This document shows positions 30,055 to 38,700 of a DNA stretch of 61,623 bases, piece after piece (within the stretch, counting starts at the first letter, position 1; every line of letters starts with the position of its first letter). Source of the stretch: Longibaculum muris (lineage in GTDB: Bacteria > Bacillota_I > Bacilli_A > Erysipelotrichales > Coprobacillaceae); NCBI RefSeq assembly GCF_004343035.1, contig NZ_SMCQ01000018.1, forward strand, positions 1 through 61,623, written 5' to 3'. Position numbers and translations under genes: made by a program. Below the pieces are notes generated by a model that worked only from the letters and a program-made list of their open reading frames with translations, did not search any database and had not been told where the DNA came from.

Positions 30055-30728
30055 ATCTTCTTTCTCCTATATTCCATATATGCCTTCATAAACTTATCCT
30101 TACTATTTCTAACAAAATTAATATTGTTTTGTTGAGTTAAGCATATATATTGTTCTCTAACATCAATAACATGTCTAAAGTTAATAATTGTATAAGAATT
30201 AAATCTAAAAAAACTAGATTGATCTAATTGTGTTAATATTTCTTTTAAAGATGATTTAATAACATATTTGTTATAGGTTGTATGAATTGTAGCTGTATTT
30301 TTAGATGAATTTATATAAATAATCTCACATTGTAAGATATCTATATCTCCTTTGATTGTTAATATTTGTTTATCATTTAATTGACTTTGATTGTATTTTT
30401 TATAAAATTCTTTTAAATCAGGGTATAAATTTGATTTTCTAACAAAATAAAATGTTTTTTGTTTATAACTTTCAAAGACAAAATGTTCAACACTAGAAAT
30501 ATATACTAAAGTTGTATGGGGAAAAACAGTCAAAATCTTTTCACCTTCATTAAAACTTTTTTTATCATATAATAAAACATCTAGAAAGAGAATATCAAAT
30601 TCTTCTTTATATAATTCATCTGATATCTCTTGATATCTTTTTATTTGTACTTGAGAAAAGAGTTGTTCTAATTCTTTATTTAAAACTTCAGCAAATTCCT
30701 TATCATCATCTATAATCCCTATCTTCAT
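30042..30728 (-). CDS. AgrA-like LytTR-family response regulator
   Basis: About 228 residues. The receiver domain (1-115) has the acidic triad start DDD (7-9) and D50 in LFLDVLL. The C-terminal LytTR DNA-binding domain (about 130-225) contains FFRFNSYTIINFRHV. It should bind paired direct repeats, of which 28795-28826 is the best local candidate. ATG 30728 has GGTG six bases upstream; ATG 30740 overlaps that site. It is first gene of the pair with the AgrC-like kinase and probably drives the downstream ABC transporter operon. Confidence 0.9.
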   Translation of the reverse strand: MKIGIIDDDKEFAEVLNKELEQLFSQVQIKRYQEISDELYKEEFDILFLDVLLYDKKSFNEGEKILTVFPHTTLVYISSVEHFVFESYKQKTFYFVRKSNLYPDLKEFYKKYNQSQLNDKQILTIKGDIDILQCEIIYINSSKNTATIHTTYNKYVIKSSLKEILTQLDQSSFFRFNSYTIINFRHVIDVREQYICLTQQNNINFVRNSKDKFMKAYMEYRRKKIWNG

Positions 30729-30777
30729 ATCTATCACCATTTTTATTTTAACATAATTCTTCTTTTACGATAAGGCT

Positions 30778-30801
30778 AAAAAAGGAAAGGTCTCCCTTTC
30801 C
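30778..30801 (-). terminator. Terminator after murF-ddl
   Basis: GGAAAGG/CCTTTCC hairpin with a four-base loop followed on the minus strand by six T; it abuts the stop codon. Confidence 0.85.
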
Positions 30802-33188
30802 TATCTATCAAAAGCTAAATCTATTAATTTATCAATTAAATCACTATAGGCTATACCATAATCAGCCATTAATTGTGGATACATAGAAATACGCGTAAAT
30901 CCTGGCATTGTATTAATTTCATTCAAATAAACCTTGTTTGTTTTCTTATCTAAGAAGAAATCAACACGAGATAATCCATGTCCATCAATAGCTTTAAATA
31001 CCTTTAAAGCATAACCTCTTATTTCTTCTTGAATCTTTTCATCAACTAATGCTGGAATACATGTTTTACTTTCTTCATCTTCATATTTTGATTCAAAAGT
31101 ATAAAACTCTCCATGTGGCATAATTTGTCCAACACGTGAAACAATAGGATCATCATTTCCTAATACTGCAGTTTCTAGTTCAATACAATCAACACATTCT
31201 TCAATGACAATATGACTATCATATTTTGCTGTTTCATTTAATTTATCATAGAAATCTTCTTCTTTATCCACTCTATAACATCCTACACTTGAACCAGAAC
31301 GACTAGCTTTCATAAAGCATGGGAATCCCATTTTATCTTTAACAGCTTGAATAATATCAGTAGATTCATTAAATTCATGATCTACAACAACCAATGTACC
31401 ATCATATCTTTTTTTCACGTATAAAGATTGGACTTGAGGAATACCTACAGTTTCTAATATCTTCTTTGTATAGATTTTATCCATTGCAACACTTGAACCC
31501 ATTGTACGACATCCTACATATGGAACTTGAGCAAGTTCTAATAAACCTTGAATTGTTCCATCTTCCCCATATTGACCATGTAAAACTGGGAATACAACAT
31601 CTTGTTTCTTTAATAATCCATAGATATCTTCAATTGGTAAAGCATTATCTAACCATGTATCTTTTGCTAAATCTTCTTGATTTTGATCTAATAAATACCA
31701 TGTTCCATCTTTATCAATTCCAGCTAAAGTTAATTCATATTTTTCCAAATGAATATTATTTAACACTGACGTACAAGACATTCTTGAAATAATATGTTCA
31801 GTTGATTGTCCCCCACAAATAACTAATAATTTTTTCATAGCTTTTCTCTCCTTCAAATGTTCAACAACTTCTTTAAGATGCATACCATTAGATCCTTTAA
31901 CAAGTAAAACATCATCTTTTTCTAAAAGTTCATCTAAATATTCAATCAATGCTTGATTATCTTCAAAATGATAAGCTTGTTTTAAGCCTAACTCCTGTGC
32001 TTTATCTACCATATACTGACAAGCTTTACCAACGCATAAAAGCTCATCAATTCCTTTTTCAACAACATATTGTCCTACTTCTTCATGTAATGCTTGTTCA
32101 TATTCTCCAAGTTCTAACATATCTGCTAAAACTGCAATTTTTCTTGTTTGATATTGTCCTAAAACATCTAAACTTGATTTCATAGAATCTAAATTTGCAT
32201 TATAAGTTCCATCAATAACCTTTATTCCATCTGCTAAATCAAGTACATCCATACGATTCTTTGTTAATTCAAAATGTTCTACACCTTCAATACATCTTTC
32301 CATATCAATATCCAATGTCAATCCAATCGCAATCGCAATTAAAGCATTATAAACAAAATGAATCCCTGAAACAGGAACATGAACTTGATAAGTCTTTCCT
32401 TGATAATCAATATCAAAATAAGATTCTTCCAATCTTAAATCAACATTTCTAGCTTTTAAATCACAACCATCATTTTGACCAACTCTTAATAAATGATGAT
32501 CACTTAAAGAAACAGTATGAAGCATATCATTATCATCATTAATAACCAATGTTCCTTGTTTTGCTAAAGCATTTACAATTTCCATCTTTGCTTTTAAAAT
32601 ATTTTCTCTTGAACCTAATTCTCCAATATGTGCAGTTCCTACATTCGTAATTGCTGCAATATCTGGACAAGCAATATGTGTTAAATGATCAATTTCACCT
32701 AAATGATTCATTCCCATTTCTAAAATCATAACTTCTTCATCTTGATATCTTAACATTGTTAATGGTAAACCAATATGATTATTATAGTTTCCTAATGTTT
32801 TTAATGTTTTATATTTTGTTGAAACAACTGAATAAATCATATCTTTGGTACTTGTTTTACCAACACTACCAGTAATCCCTACAACCTTAACATTGCGATG
32901 AAGTCTTAAATATCTTGCCATATCACTCATTGCCTGAAGGGTATCTTCAACCAAGATAACATTCTTATCAGGATAATCTACAACCTGTGATGTTATGATT
33001 GAACTTGCACCTTGTTGAAATGCCTGTTCAATATAAGCATGTCCATCACTCTTTTCACCAATTAAAGGAATATATAAATCCCCTTCTTTAATCTTTCTTG
33101 TATCTTGAGTAAATCCTAAAATATCATCATCTAAATTCCCACTCAATAATTTTCCATTTGTCGCATCAATAATTTCTTTTATAAGCAT
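30801..33188 (-). CDS. murF-ddl: MurF-Ddl fusion: UDP-MurNAc-tripeptide D-Ala-D-Ala ligase plus D-Ala-D-Ala ligase
   Basis: 795 residues in one open frame. Residues 1-450 are MurF: Mur N-domain, ATP loop GITGSVGKT (104-112), EMGMNHLGEI, and NVGTAHIGELGS. Residues 451-795 are a complete D-Ala-D-Ala ligase: ICGGQSTEH, GCRTMGSSVAMDK, the ATP-grasp KASRSGSSVGCY and the C-terminal NEINTMPGFT. Ddl makes D-Ala-D-Ala and MurF attaches it to the peptidoglycan precursor, so the fusion joins two consecutive steps. There is an internal ATG (M451) with its own AAGGAG site at 31846-31853, so free Ddl may also be made. The ligase tail carries the family motifs without a visible defect. Confidence 0.93.
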   Translation of the reverse strand: MLIKEIIDATNGKLLSGNLDDDILGFTQDTRKIKEGDLYIPLIGEKSDGHAYIEQAFQQGASSIITSQVVDYPDKNVILVEDTLQAMSDMARYLRLHRNVKVVGITGSVGKTSTKDMIYSVVSTKYKTLKTLGNYNNHIGLPLTMLRYQDEEVMILEMGMNHLGEIDHLTHIACPDIAAITNVGTAHIGELGSRENILKAKMEIVNALAKQGTLVINDDNDMLHTVSLSDHHLLRVGQNDGCDLKARNVDLRLEESYFDIDYQGKTYQVHVPVSGIHFVYNALIAIAIGLTLDIDMERCIEGVEHFELTKNRMDVLDLADGIKVIDGTYNANLDSMKSSLDVLGQYQTRKIAVLADMLELGEYEQALHEEVGQYVVEKGIDELLCVGKACQYMVDKAQELGLKQAYHFEDNQALIEYLDELLEKDDVLLVKGSNGMHLKEVVEHLKERKAMKKLLVICGGQSTEHIISRMSCTSVLNNIHLEKYELTLAGIDKDGTWYLLDQNQEDLAKDTWLDNALPIEDIYGLLKKQDVVFPVLHGQYGEDGTIQGLLELAQVPYVGCRTMGSSVAMDKIYTKKILETVGIPQVQSLYVKKRYDGTLVVVDHEFNESTDIIQAVKDKMGFPCFMKASRSGSSVGCYRVDKEEDFYDKLNETAKYDSHIVIEECVDCIELETAVLGNDDPIVSRVGQIMPHGEFYTFESKYEDEESKTCIPALVDEKIQEEIRGYALKVFKAIDGHGLSRVDFFLDKKTNKVYLNEINTMPGFTRISMYPQLMADYGIAYSDLIDKLIDLAFDR
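31836..31853 (-). promoter_or_regulatory. Internal ribosome binding site and start for the Ddl half
   Basis: AAGGAGAG (31846-31853 on the minus strand) lies seven bases before an in-frame ATG (31836-31838) that matches the usual Ddl N-terminus MKKLLVICGG. Confidence 0.75.
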
Positions 33189-33245
33189 ACTTTTCCCTCA
33201 TTTTTAATATATGCACTATTATAGCACAGTTTTCTCACAATAAAA

Positions 33246-33276
33246 TAGAAAAAAGAAAAAAGCCTTCCAGCTTTTC
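33246..33276 (-). terminator. Terminator after the zinc-ribbon/DUF5050 gene
   Basis: AAAAGCtggaaGGCTTTT-type hairpin followed by T-rich sequence on the minus strand, just past the stop of the gene ending at 33278. Confidence 0.65.
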
Positions 33277-33277
33277 T

Positions 33278-34531
33278 CTAAATAAAATCACCTTGTCCAT
33301 CAGTAAACAATCTTTGCTGATTTTCTCCATTAAAATCCATAATAACTTGATAAGCATTATCACTATAACTTCCACCAGTCATTAAAATCAACTTATCACC
33401 AATAATTTGTCCACCTGTAATATATCCACTATAAATCTTTGTTTTCTTCTTTGTTTTCAAATCATATTTCATAACATTCATATCATTTGTATAATAAAAC
33501 AAATTGTGATCACTCATATTTATAAACATTTGAACATTCTTATCATAAGTCTGTGTTTCTTTATTTTTAATATCATAAGACATTAAACTTCCATCAGTCT
33601 TACCACAATATAAATAACCATCTTGATAAATCAAATTATAATACTTACCACTTAATAACTTTTCTTCACCCTTACCATCTAATCCAATACTATAAATCCC
33701 ATCACTACTTGTAAAATAAATCTTATCATCTAAAATATTTAAACTAAAAGATTGACGTTCATTCAACTTTGTTTCTTTCTTTGTTTTTATATCATATACA
33801 TATAAAGCTTCATGATCCTCATCTAACTGATAATAAATCTTATCATCTTTGACAATCACATAATAAACGGCTTTATTTATTAATATCTTTTTATCTTTTC
33901 CATCTAATGATGACTGACACAAATAATTATCTTTATTTGCATAATAAATCATATCTTTTGTCACATTCACATATTGAACAGATTCATTAAGAATCGTTTG
34001 ACGATTCTTTAAATCTTTATCCATACTTACAAGATGACCTTGATCATCACAAATATAAAACTTATCTTCACTTTGATAAACTAAACCAGATAAATTAATA
34101 TTACCAGTAAATGTTGCATAAGATGTTGTTCCACCAATACTTTGTTGTTTCACTTTAATTTGATGAGAAGAATTATCTCTAGCTAGATTCAAAGCTGGTC
34201 CATGATAGAGATAAAGATAAGAAATACCTGTTAACGCTATTAAAATAGCAACTCCAATACCAATAACTTTCTTATTCACCTTATGACTAACTGGAATATC
34301 TTCAAAGTCAACAGTTTCCTCTTTTAAATTATCTTCATCACCTAATGGTTGATAAAAACCACCTACTCCTTGAGGAACATCTTCATATAAACGTTCTCCA
34401 CAATGTGAACAGAATTTAGCATTTGGAAGTATTGGCTGATGGCAATGTGGACATCTTTCTATTTTTAAACCACATTGAGGGCAAAAACTCATATCATCAT
34501 TTAATTCACTTTTACATCTTGGACAAATCAT
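33278..34531 (-). CDS. Zinc-ribbon membrane protein with DUF5050-like propeller
   Basis: 417 residues. Two N-terminal CxxC zinc ribbons (residues 3-20 and about 27-45), an acidic linker, one membrane helix (about 88-108) and an extracellular repeat region (about 150-410). The repeats (DKIYYQLDED, DKIYFTSSDG, GYLYCGKTDG, HNLFYYTNDM) resemble a DUF5050/TolB-like beta-propeller. The zinc ribbons face the cytosol. Function is unknown; a sensor or scaffold is possible. AGGAGG precedes the ATG. It follows the small membrane protein at 34559-34837 closely. Confidence 0.82.
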   Translation of the reverse strand: MICPRCKSELNDDMSFCPQCGLKIERCPHCHQPILPNAKFCSHCGERLYEDVPQGVGGFYQPLGDEDNLKEETVDFEDIPVSHKVNKKVIGIGVAILIALTGISYLYLYHGPALNLARDNSSHQIKVKQQSIGGTTSYATFTGNINLSGLVYQSEDKFYICDDQGHLVSMDKDLKNRQTILNESVQYVNVTKDMIYYANKDNYLCQSSLDGKDKKILINKAVYYVIVKDDKIYYQLDEDHEALYVYDIKTKKETKLNERQSFSLNILDDKIYFTSSDGIYSIGLDGKGEEKLLSGKYYNLIYQDGYLYCGKTDGSLMSYDIKNKETQTYDKNVQMFINMSDHNLFYYTNDMNVMKYDLKTKKKTKIYSGYITGGQIIGDKLILMTGGSYSDNAYQVIMDFNGENQQRLFTDGQGDFI

Positions 34532-34558
34532 AAAACTCCTCCTTTATACAAAAACACT

Positions 34559-34837
34559 CTAATGAGTGTTATCTTGTTCTTCTTCATCTACAACTTTATA
34601 ATCTACATCAATGATATCAGGATTTGTTGGTTCTTCTGGTTGTTGATACATTGATTCATAATATGTACGATCATCAGTTGAGGTTGTTTGCCTTCTATGT
34701 CTACGTCCAAATAGAATTCTTAAAATCCACACAATAACAAGTACGGGAATTAAATAAATAAGAAAAGGCAAAAAGAATCTCAATGCTAACATTAATAATA
34801 TTAAAACACAAAATAAATATATAAAACCATATCCCAT
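34559..34837 (-). CDS. Small membrane protein with acidic tail
   Basis: 92 residues. Two adjacent hydrophobic segments (about 4-22 and 24-42) are followed by a basic GRRHRRQ stretch and an acidic soluble tail rich in Glu, Pro and Asp. Not assigned to a family. AAGGAG site before the ATG. It lies between the XRE regulator (about 46 bases upstream) and the zinc-ribbon protein (27 bases downstream), so cotranscription is plausible. Confidence 0.6.
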   Translation of the reverse strand: MGYGFIYLFCVLILLMLALRFFLPFLIYLIPVLVIVWILRILFGRRHRRQTTSTDDRTYYESMYQQPEEPTNPDIIDVDYKVVDEEEQDNTH

Positions 34838-34883
34838 ATATATTCTCCTTTTTTACATTTCTAGTCTATACGACAAATATAAA

Positions 34884-35120
34884 CTATAAATGAACTGATT
34901 CATCACCATCATGCCATTTAAACAAATAATAGACAGGAACTCTTAATCCCGCTGCAAATTTTTCTACAACCTTAATAGATACATTACGTCTCCCTCTTTC
35001 TACATCCGAAACATAGTTTTTAGAAAGCTGACAACGGAAACCTAATTCTTCTTGCGAAATATTTTGTCTTAAACGTAATTCTTTAATTCTTCTTCCAAAT
35101 AGTATATTAATATTTTCCAT
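34884..35120 (-). CDS. XRE-family helix-turn-helix regulator
   Basis: About 78 residues, a lone HTH_3 domain: RIKELRLRQNISQEELG, then CQLSKNYVSDVERGRRN with the usual recognition helix. It should act as a small repressor or SinR-like regulator; the target is unknown. ATG 35120 comes one base after the whiA stop (TAATATG) and is preferred over ATG 35129, which lies inside whiA. Its place directly behind rapZ-whiA is unusual. Confidence 0.85.
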   Translation of the reverse strand: MENINILFGRRIKELRLRQNISQEELGFRCQLSKNYVSDVERGRRNVSIKVVEKFAAGLRVPVYYLFKWHDGDESVHL

Positions 35121-35121
35121 A

Positions 35122-36069
35122 TTAATCATTCTCCATTTGTTTTAATTTTTGAGCTTCTTCTTTAATCTTTTTAAAACGATGATGTAATCCTGATTTACTA
35201 ATGGTTTGCCCCGTCTGCTCATAATAAGCATCCGCTAATTCATTCAAGGTTAACTCTGGATTCTCTAAACGAAGTAACGCGACAATTCTCGTCTTATCAT
35301 CTAAGATTTCTATTCCAGCCTTATCAATAACATAAGCAATATCTTCAATTTGTGCCGTAGAAGCACTCATTGCCTTCACCTCATTAGCAATATCACAGTT
35401 ATTCCAACGATTAACGGTATTTGCCATTGAACGATCAATTCTTGTCATTTCAAAATCCATGACTGATTGACTTGCCCCAATAGCTCTTAAAAAATCACCA
35501 ATTCTTTCTGCTGATTTCATATAAATAACATATTTATTACGACGTTTAATAACCTTTGCATTAAGTTCATAACGATTCATTAATTCTTCTATAAACAAAG
35601 CAAAATCTTCTTCATTAACACTCATTTCTAAATGATAATTAGAAGTATCGGGATTATTCACACTTCCACAAGCAAGAAAAACCCCTGCTAAATAAGCTCT
35701 TTTTTGTGAATCTGTCTCTAATAATTGAGCATCTGGTACACTTTGAATACCAATACCCTCCATCAAATGTAAATCATCTAAGATTTCTCTAGCTTTAGAT
35801 ACAATTAATATATAGACATTGTTTTTTTTAAGTTTCATTTTTTTAGACACACGAAACTCAATATGTGGTTGATATAAATCCTTTAATAATTTATGCAATT
35901 TTGATGCAATTTTTGCATTTTCAGTACGTAATGTTAGTGATAATCCTGATTGGTTTAAAGATAATGTTCCAATAATTTTAATCATTGCACAAAGAATAGC
36001 TTTTTCACAATCTAAATCAAAATCATTAAAAACAATTTCTTCTTTTACAACTCTTGAAAAAGATATCAC
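35122..36069 (-). CDS. whiA: DNA-binding protein WhiA
   Basis: 315 residues. The N-terminal and LAGLIDADG-like domains (about 1-220; RAYLAGVFLACGSVNNP) precede the C-terminal WhiA HTH (about 225-305; LTLNELADAYYEQTGQTISKSGLHHRFKKI). WhiA affects cell division and chromosome segregation in Firmicutes and sporulation genes in actinobacteria. A GTG start with an AAGGAGG site is used. It lies 12 bases after rapZ; the usual intervening glmR/yvcK gene is absent. Confidence 0.95.
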   Translation of the reverse strand: MISFSRVVKEEIVFNDFDLDCEKAILCAMIKIIGTLSLNQSGLSLTLRTENAKIASKLHKLLKDLYQPHIEFRVSKKMKLKKNNVYILIVSKAREILDDLHLMEGIGIQSVPDAQLLETDSQKRAYLAGVFLACGSVNNPDTSNYHLEMSVNEEDFALFIEELMNRYELNAKVIKRRNKYVIYMKSAERIGDFLRAIGASQSVMDFEMTRIDRSMANTVNRWNNCDIANEVKAMSASTAQIEDIAYVIDKAGIEILDDKTRIVALLRLENPELTLNELADAYYEQTGQTISKSGLHHRFKKIKEEAQKLKQMEND

Positions 36070-36081
36070 TTTCTTCCCTCC

Positions 36082-36930
36082 TTAATGATCAGCATCTCGA
36101 TGCCATTTATAAACTTGATAATACTTAGAATAATAATCAGCAAAATAATTTGTTAAAGTCACTGAACGATGTTGTCCACCAGTACAGCCAATTCCAATAA
36201 TCATTTGCATTTTTCCTTCTTCTTCATATTTCTTTAATAAATAATCATAATAAGTAATTGTCTTTTCAATAAACTCTTTAGTTTCGGCTTGTTCCATAAC
36301 ATAATCATAAACGGCCTTATCATTTCCTGTTAAATTTCTTAACTCCTCAATATAGAAAGGATTAGGTAAGAAACGCACATCTAATAATAAATCAGCATCT
36401 CTTGGTACCCCATGTTTATAACCAAAAGAAACAAAAGAAACTCTAAAAGTATCTTGATTTCCTTTATGAAAATATATTTCTAACTTATCTTGAAGCTTAG
36501 TTGGCTTTAACAATGTAGTATCAATAATAATATTTGCTAGCTTACTTACTGGATCAGCCATTTCTCTTTCAAAGTGAATAGCTTCCATTAAAGAAGATGC
36601 CATATTACCAATCATCAATGGATGAGAACGACGTGTTTGTTTATATCTAGAAAGTAAAACTTCATCATCACAATCTAAGAAAATCACAGTTAAATCTATC
36701 CAATCCATATTAGATAGCACACGCACTGCTAAAATAGCGTCTCCTAATGAAACAGCCATAGCAACTTTGGCATATTTTGTAGATGTACGCATCAAATCAC
36801 CAAACTCTTTTAACAATGCAACTGGATAATTATCAATGCAACGATATTCCATATTTTCAAAGATTGCCATTGCCTGTGTTTTACCAGCTCCAGACATTCC
36901 AGTGACGACTACAACTTCAATTTTATCCAT
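36082..36930 (-). CDS. rapZ: RapZ/YvcJ nucleotide-binding protein
   Basis: About 282 residues. Walker A GMSGAGKT near residue 12, Walker-B-like VIFLDCDDEVLLSRYKQTRRSHPL, and the C-terminal domain with GCTGGQHRSV. RapZ controls GlmS levels through small RNAs in enterobacteria; the Firmicute homologue YvcJ is a nucleotide-binding protein with a less clear role. ATG 36930 has GGGGATG upstream. It leads the rapZ-whiA-XRE operon. Confidence 0.94.
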   Translation of the reverse strand: MDKIEVVVVTGMSGAGKTQAMAIFENMEYRCIDNYPVALLKEFGDLMRTSTKYAKVAMAVSLGDAILAVRVLSNMDWIDLTVIFLDCDDEVLLSRYKQTRRSHPLMIGNMASSLMEAIHFEREMADPVSKLANIIIDTTLLKPTKLQDKLEIYFHKGNQDTFRVSFVSFGYKHGVPRDADLLLDVRFLPNPFYIEELRNLTGNDKAVYDYVMEQAETKEFIEKTITYYDYLLKKYEEEGKMQMIIGIGCTGGQHRSVTLTNYFADYYSKYYQVYKWHRDADH

Positions 36931-37035
36931 AAACTCATCCCCTTTTGTCATTTATACTATATCAAAAAACACATCATAAGTGTACTCTTTTTTCAATCTC
37001 AATAAAATTATCTTTCCTCATTGACACCATTAAAC

Positions 37036-37058
37036 AAAAAAGGAAGAAAAAATCTTCC
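37036..37058 (-). terminator. Terminator after trxB
   Basis: GGAAGA/TCTTCC hairpin followed on the minus strand by six T. Confidence 0.8.
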
Positions 37059-37059
37059 C

Positions 37060-37962
37060 TTATTTTAACAATGAAGCAATATATTGTCCAGCAATGGCAC
37101 CATCATTTGCTGCCGTAATAACTTGACGTAAATTCTTAGCTGTTACATCTCCACCAGCAAAGATTCCTTTAACCTTTGTTTCTTGATTTTCATTAACTTC
37201 AATATATCCTTTATCATCCACAATTCCTAAATCACTAACAAATCCACTAATAGGATCCAAACCAATAAATGGGAAGATACCATTCGTTGGAATTGTTGAC
37301 AATTCACCAGTCTTAGAATCTTCAATCACTAAACCACTTACTTTTCCATCCTTCTTTTCAATCGCATGTGGTTTCTTTAAATAATGCATTTCAATATTAT
37401 CCTTTTCCTTCATTTTATCAATTAAATATTGATCAGCTCTTAAAACATCACGACGAACAATAATATGCACATGACTTGCTATATCACTTAAATAAAGTGA
37501 TTCCTCAATCGCACTATTACCACCACCAACAACACATACAACCTTATTTTTAAAGAATGGCCCATCACAAACAGCACAATAAGAAACTCCATGTCCAGTC
37601 ATTTCTTCTTCACCAGAAATACCCATTTTTCGCTCTTTTGTTCCCGTTGCAATAAAGACATATTTTGTCTCATATTTTTCTTTAGCCGTATAAACAATCT
37701 TATGATCACCTAAATCTTCAATTTTTGTAACTTCACCAAATTCATATTTAGCGCCAAATGATAAACATTGTTCATACATTGAATAAGCTAATTCAGGTCC
37801 TTTTTTCACAACTCCTGGATAATTTTCAATCTCAGCAGTTAAATTCAACTTACCACCTGGTGCTCCTCCATCTAATACAATCACACTTGCTCCTGCACGA
37901 GTTGCATATAAAGCTGCAGTTAATCCCGCAGGTCCAGCTCCAATGACAATTAAATCTACCAT
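37060..37962 (-). CDS. trxB: Thioredoxin reductase
   Basis: 300 residues. FAD-binding GAGPAG (8-13), redox-active CAVC (C129, C132), the NADPH-binding GGGNSA and the C-terminal GGDVTA that contacts FAD are present. It passes electrons from NADPH to thioredoxin. It starts one base after the upstream HAD phosphatase gene, with AAAGGATGG as binding site. Confidence 0.95.
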   Translation of the reverse strand: MVDLIVIGAGPAGLTAALYATRAGASVIVLDGGAPGGKLNLTAEIENYPGVVKKGPELAYSMYEQCLSFGAKYEFGEVTKIEDLGDHKIVYTAKEKYETKYVFIATGTKERKMGISGEEEMTGHGVSYCAVCDGPFFKNKVVCVVGGGNSAIEESLYLSDIASHVHIIVRRDVLRADQYLIDKMKEKDNIEMHYLKKPHAIEKKDGKVSGLVIEDSKTGELSTIPTNGIFPFIGLDPISGFVSDLGIVDDKGYIEVNENQETKVKGIFAGGDVTAKNLRQVITAANDGAIAGQYIASLLK

Positions 37963-37963
37963 C

Positions 37964-38611
37964 TTAATCCATCCTTTCTATAAAATGTATAATATCCTTC
38001 ATTTCATCAATCATCAAATCAGGATTCAACTTCTCCATCTCACTTGTTCCTTTTGGTGTCCACTTTACACCAGCAGTATGAACACCAGCATTTTTACCAG
38101 CTAAGATATCACTTGTATTATCACCAACATAAAGTGCTTTTTTACAATTTGTTTGATTCATAGCCTTTAAAATACCCTCTGGATCAGGTTTAACCCGATT
38201 CACATTATCCATTCCTAAAACAACATCAAAATATTGGGTTAAATCAAATAAATCCAAACCTAAATAAGCCGCTTTAGAATACTTCGTTGTAACAACTGCT
38301 AAAGGATATCCCTTATTTTTCAAAGTCTCAAGCGTTTCCTTTACGGTTGGATAAATCGTTACAAAATCCTCATGATGTGCATGATTATAATCACGATAAT
38401 ATTCTATCAATTCATCACTCATTGATTCAGGAAAATATCTAGCAAAAGTATCTTTTAATGTTGGTCCTAAAAAAGATAAATGTTCCTCTTCACTCAAGAT
38501 ATATCCAGGTTTATATTTTTCAAAAACATGATCAAATGTTTTGTGAATCAATAAATCAGTATTTAATAATGTTCCATCTAAATCAAATATAACTGCCAAA
38601 TCTTTTTTCAT
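37964..38611 (-). CDS. HAD-superfamily phosphatase (PpaX/Gph-like)
   Basis: 215 residues. HAD motif I FDLDGTLLNTD, motif II VVTTK, motif III Lys in RVKPDPEG and motif IV VGDNTSDI. A helical cap domain lies at about 20-85. It is in the phosphoglycolate/pyrophosphate phosphatase group (Gph, PpaX), but the substrate cannot be told from sequence. AGGAGG precedes the ATG. It forms an operon with trxB. Confidence 0.88.
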   Translation of the reverse strand: MKKDLAVIFDLDGTLLNTDLLIHKTFDHVFEKYKPGYILSEEEHLSFLGPTLKDTFARYFPESMSDELIEYYRDYNHAHHEDFVTIYPTVKETLETLKNKGYPLAVVTTKYSKAAYLGLDLFDLTQYFDVVLGMDNVNRVKPDPEGILKAMNQTNCKKALYVGDNTSDILAGKNAGVHTAGVKWTPKGTSEMEKLNPDLMIDEMKDIIHFIERMD

Positions 38612-38672
38612 AAAGTCCTCCTACAACGCATTATATCATACAAAATTAACATCTCAAACGAATATGCTTAGC

Positions 38673-38700
38673 AAAAGAAAGATAAAAAACTTATCTTTCT
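38673..38700 (-). terminator. Terminator after hisC
   Basis: AGAAAGATAA/TTATCTTTCT hairpin ending in TTTT on the minus strand; it overlaps the hisC stop codon. Confidence 0.8.

Noticed and set aside
31780-31880. Suspected frameshift or lost stop at the MurF-Ddl junction
   Set aside because: The frame is continuous and both halves are complete, so a genuine fusion is the simplest reading; only resequencing could change this.
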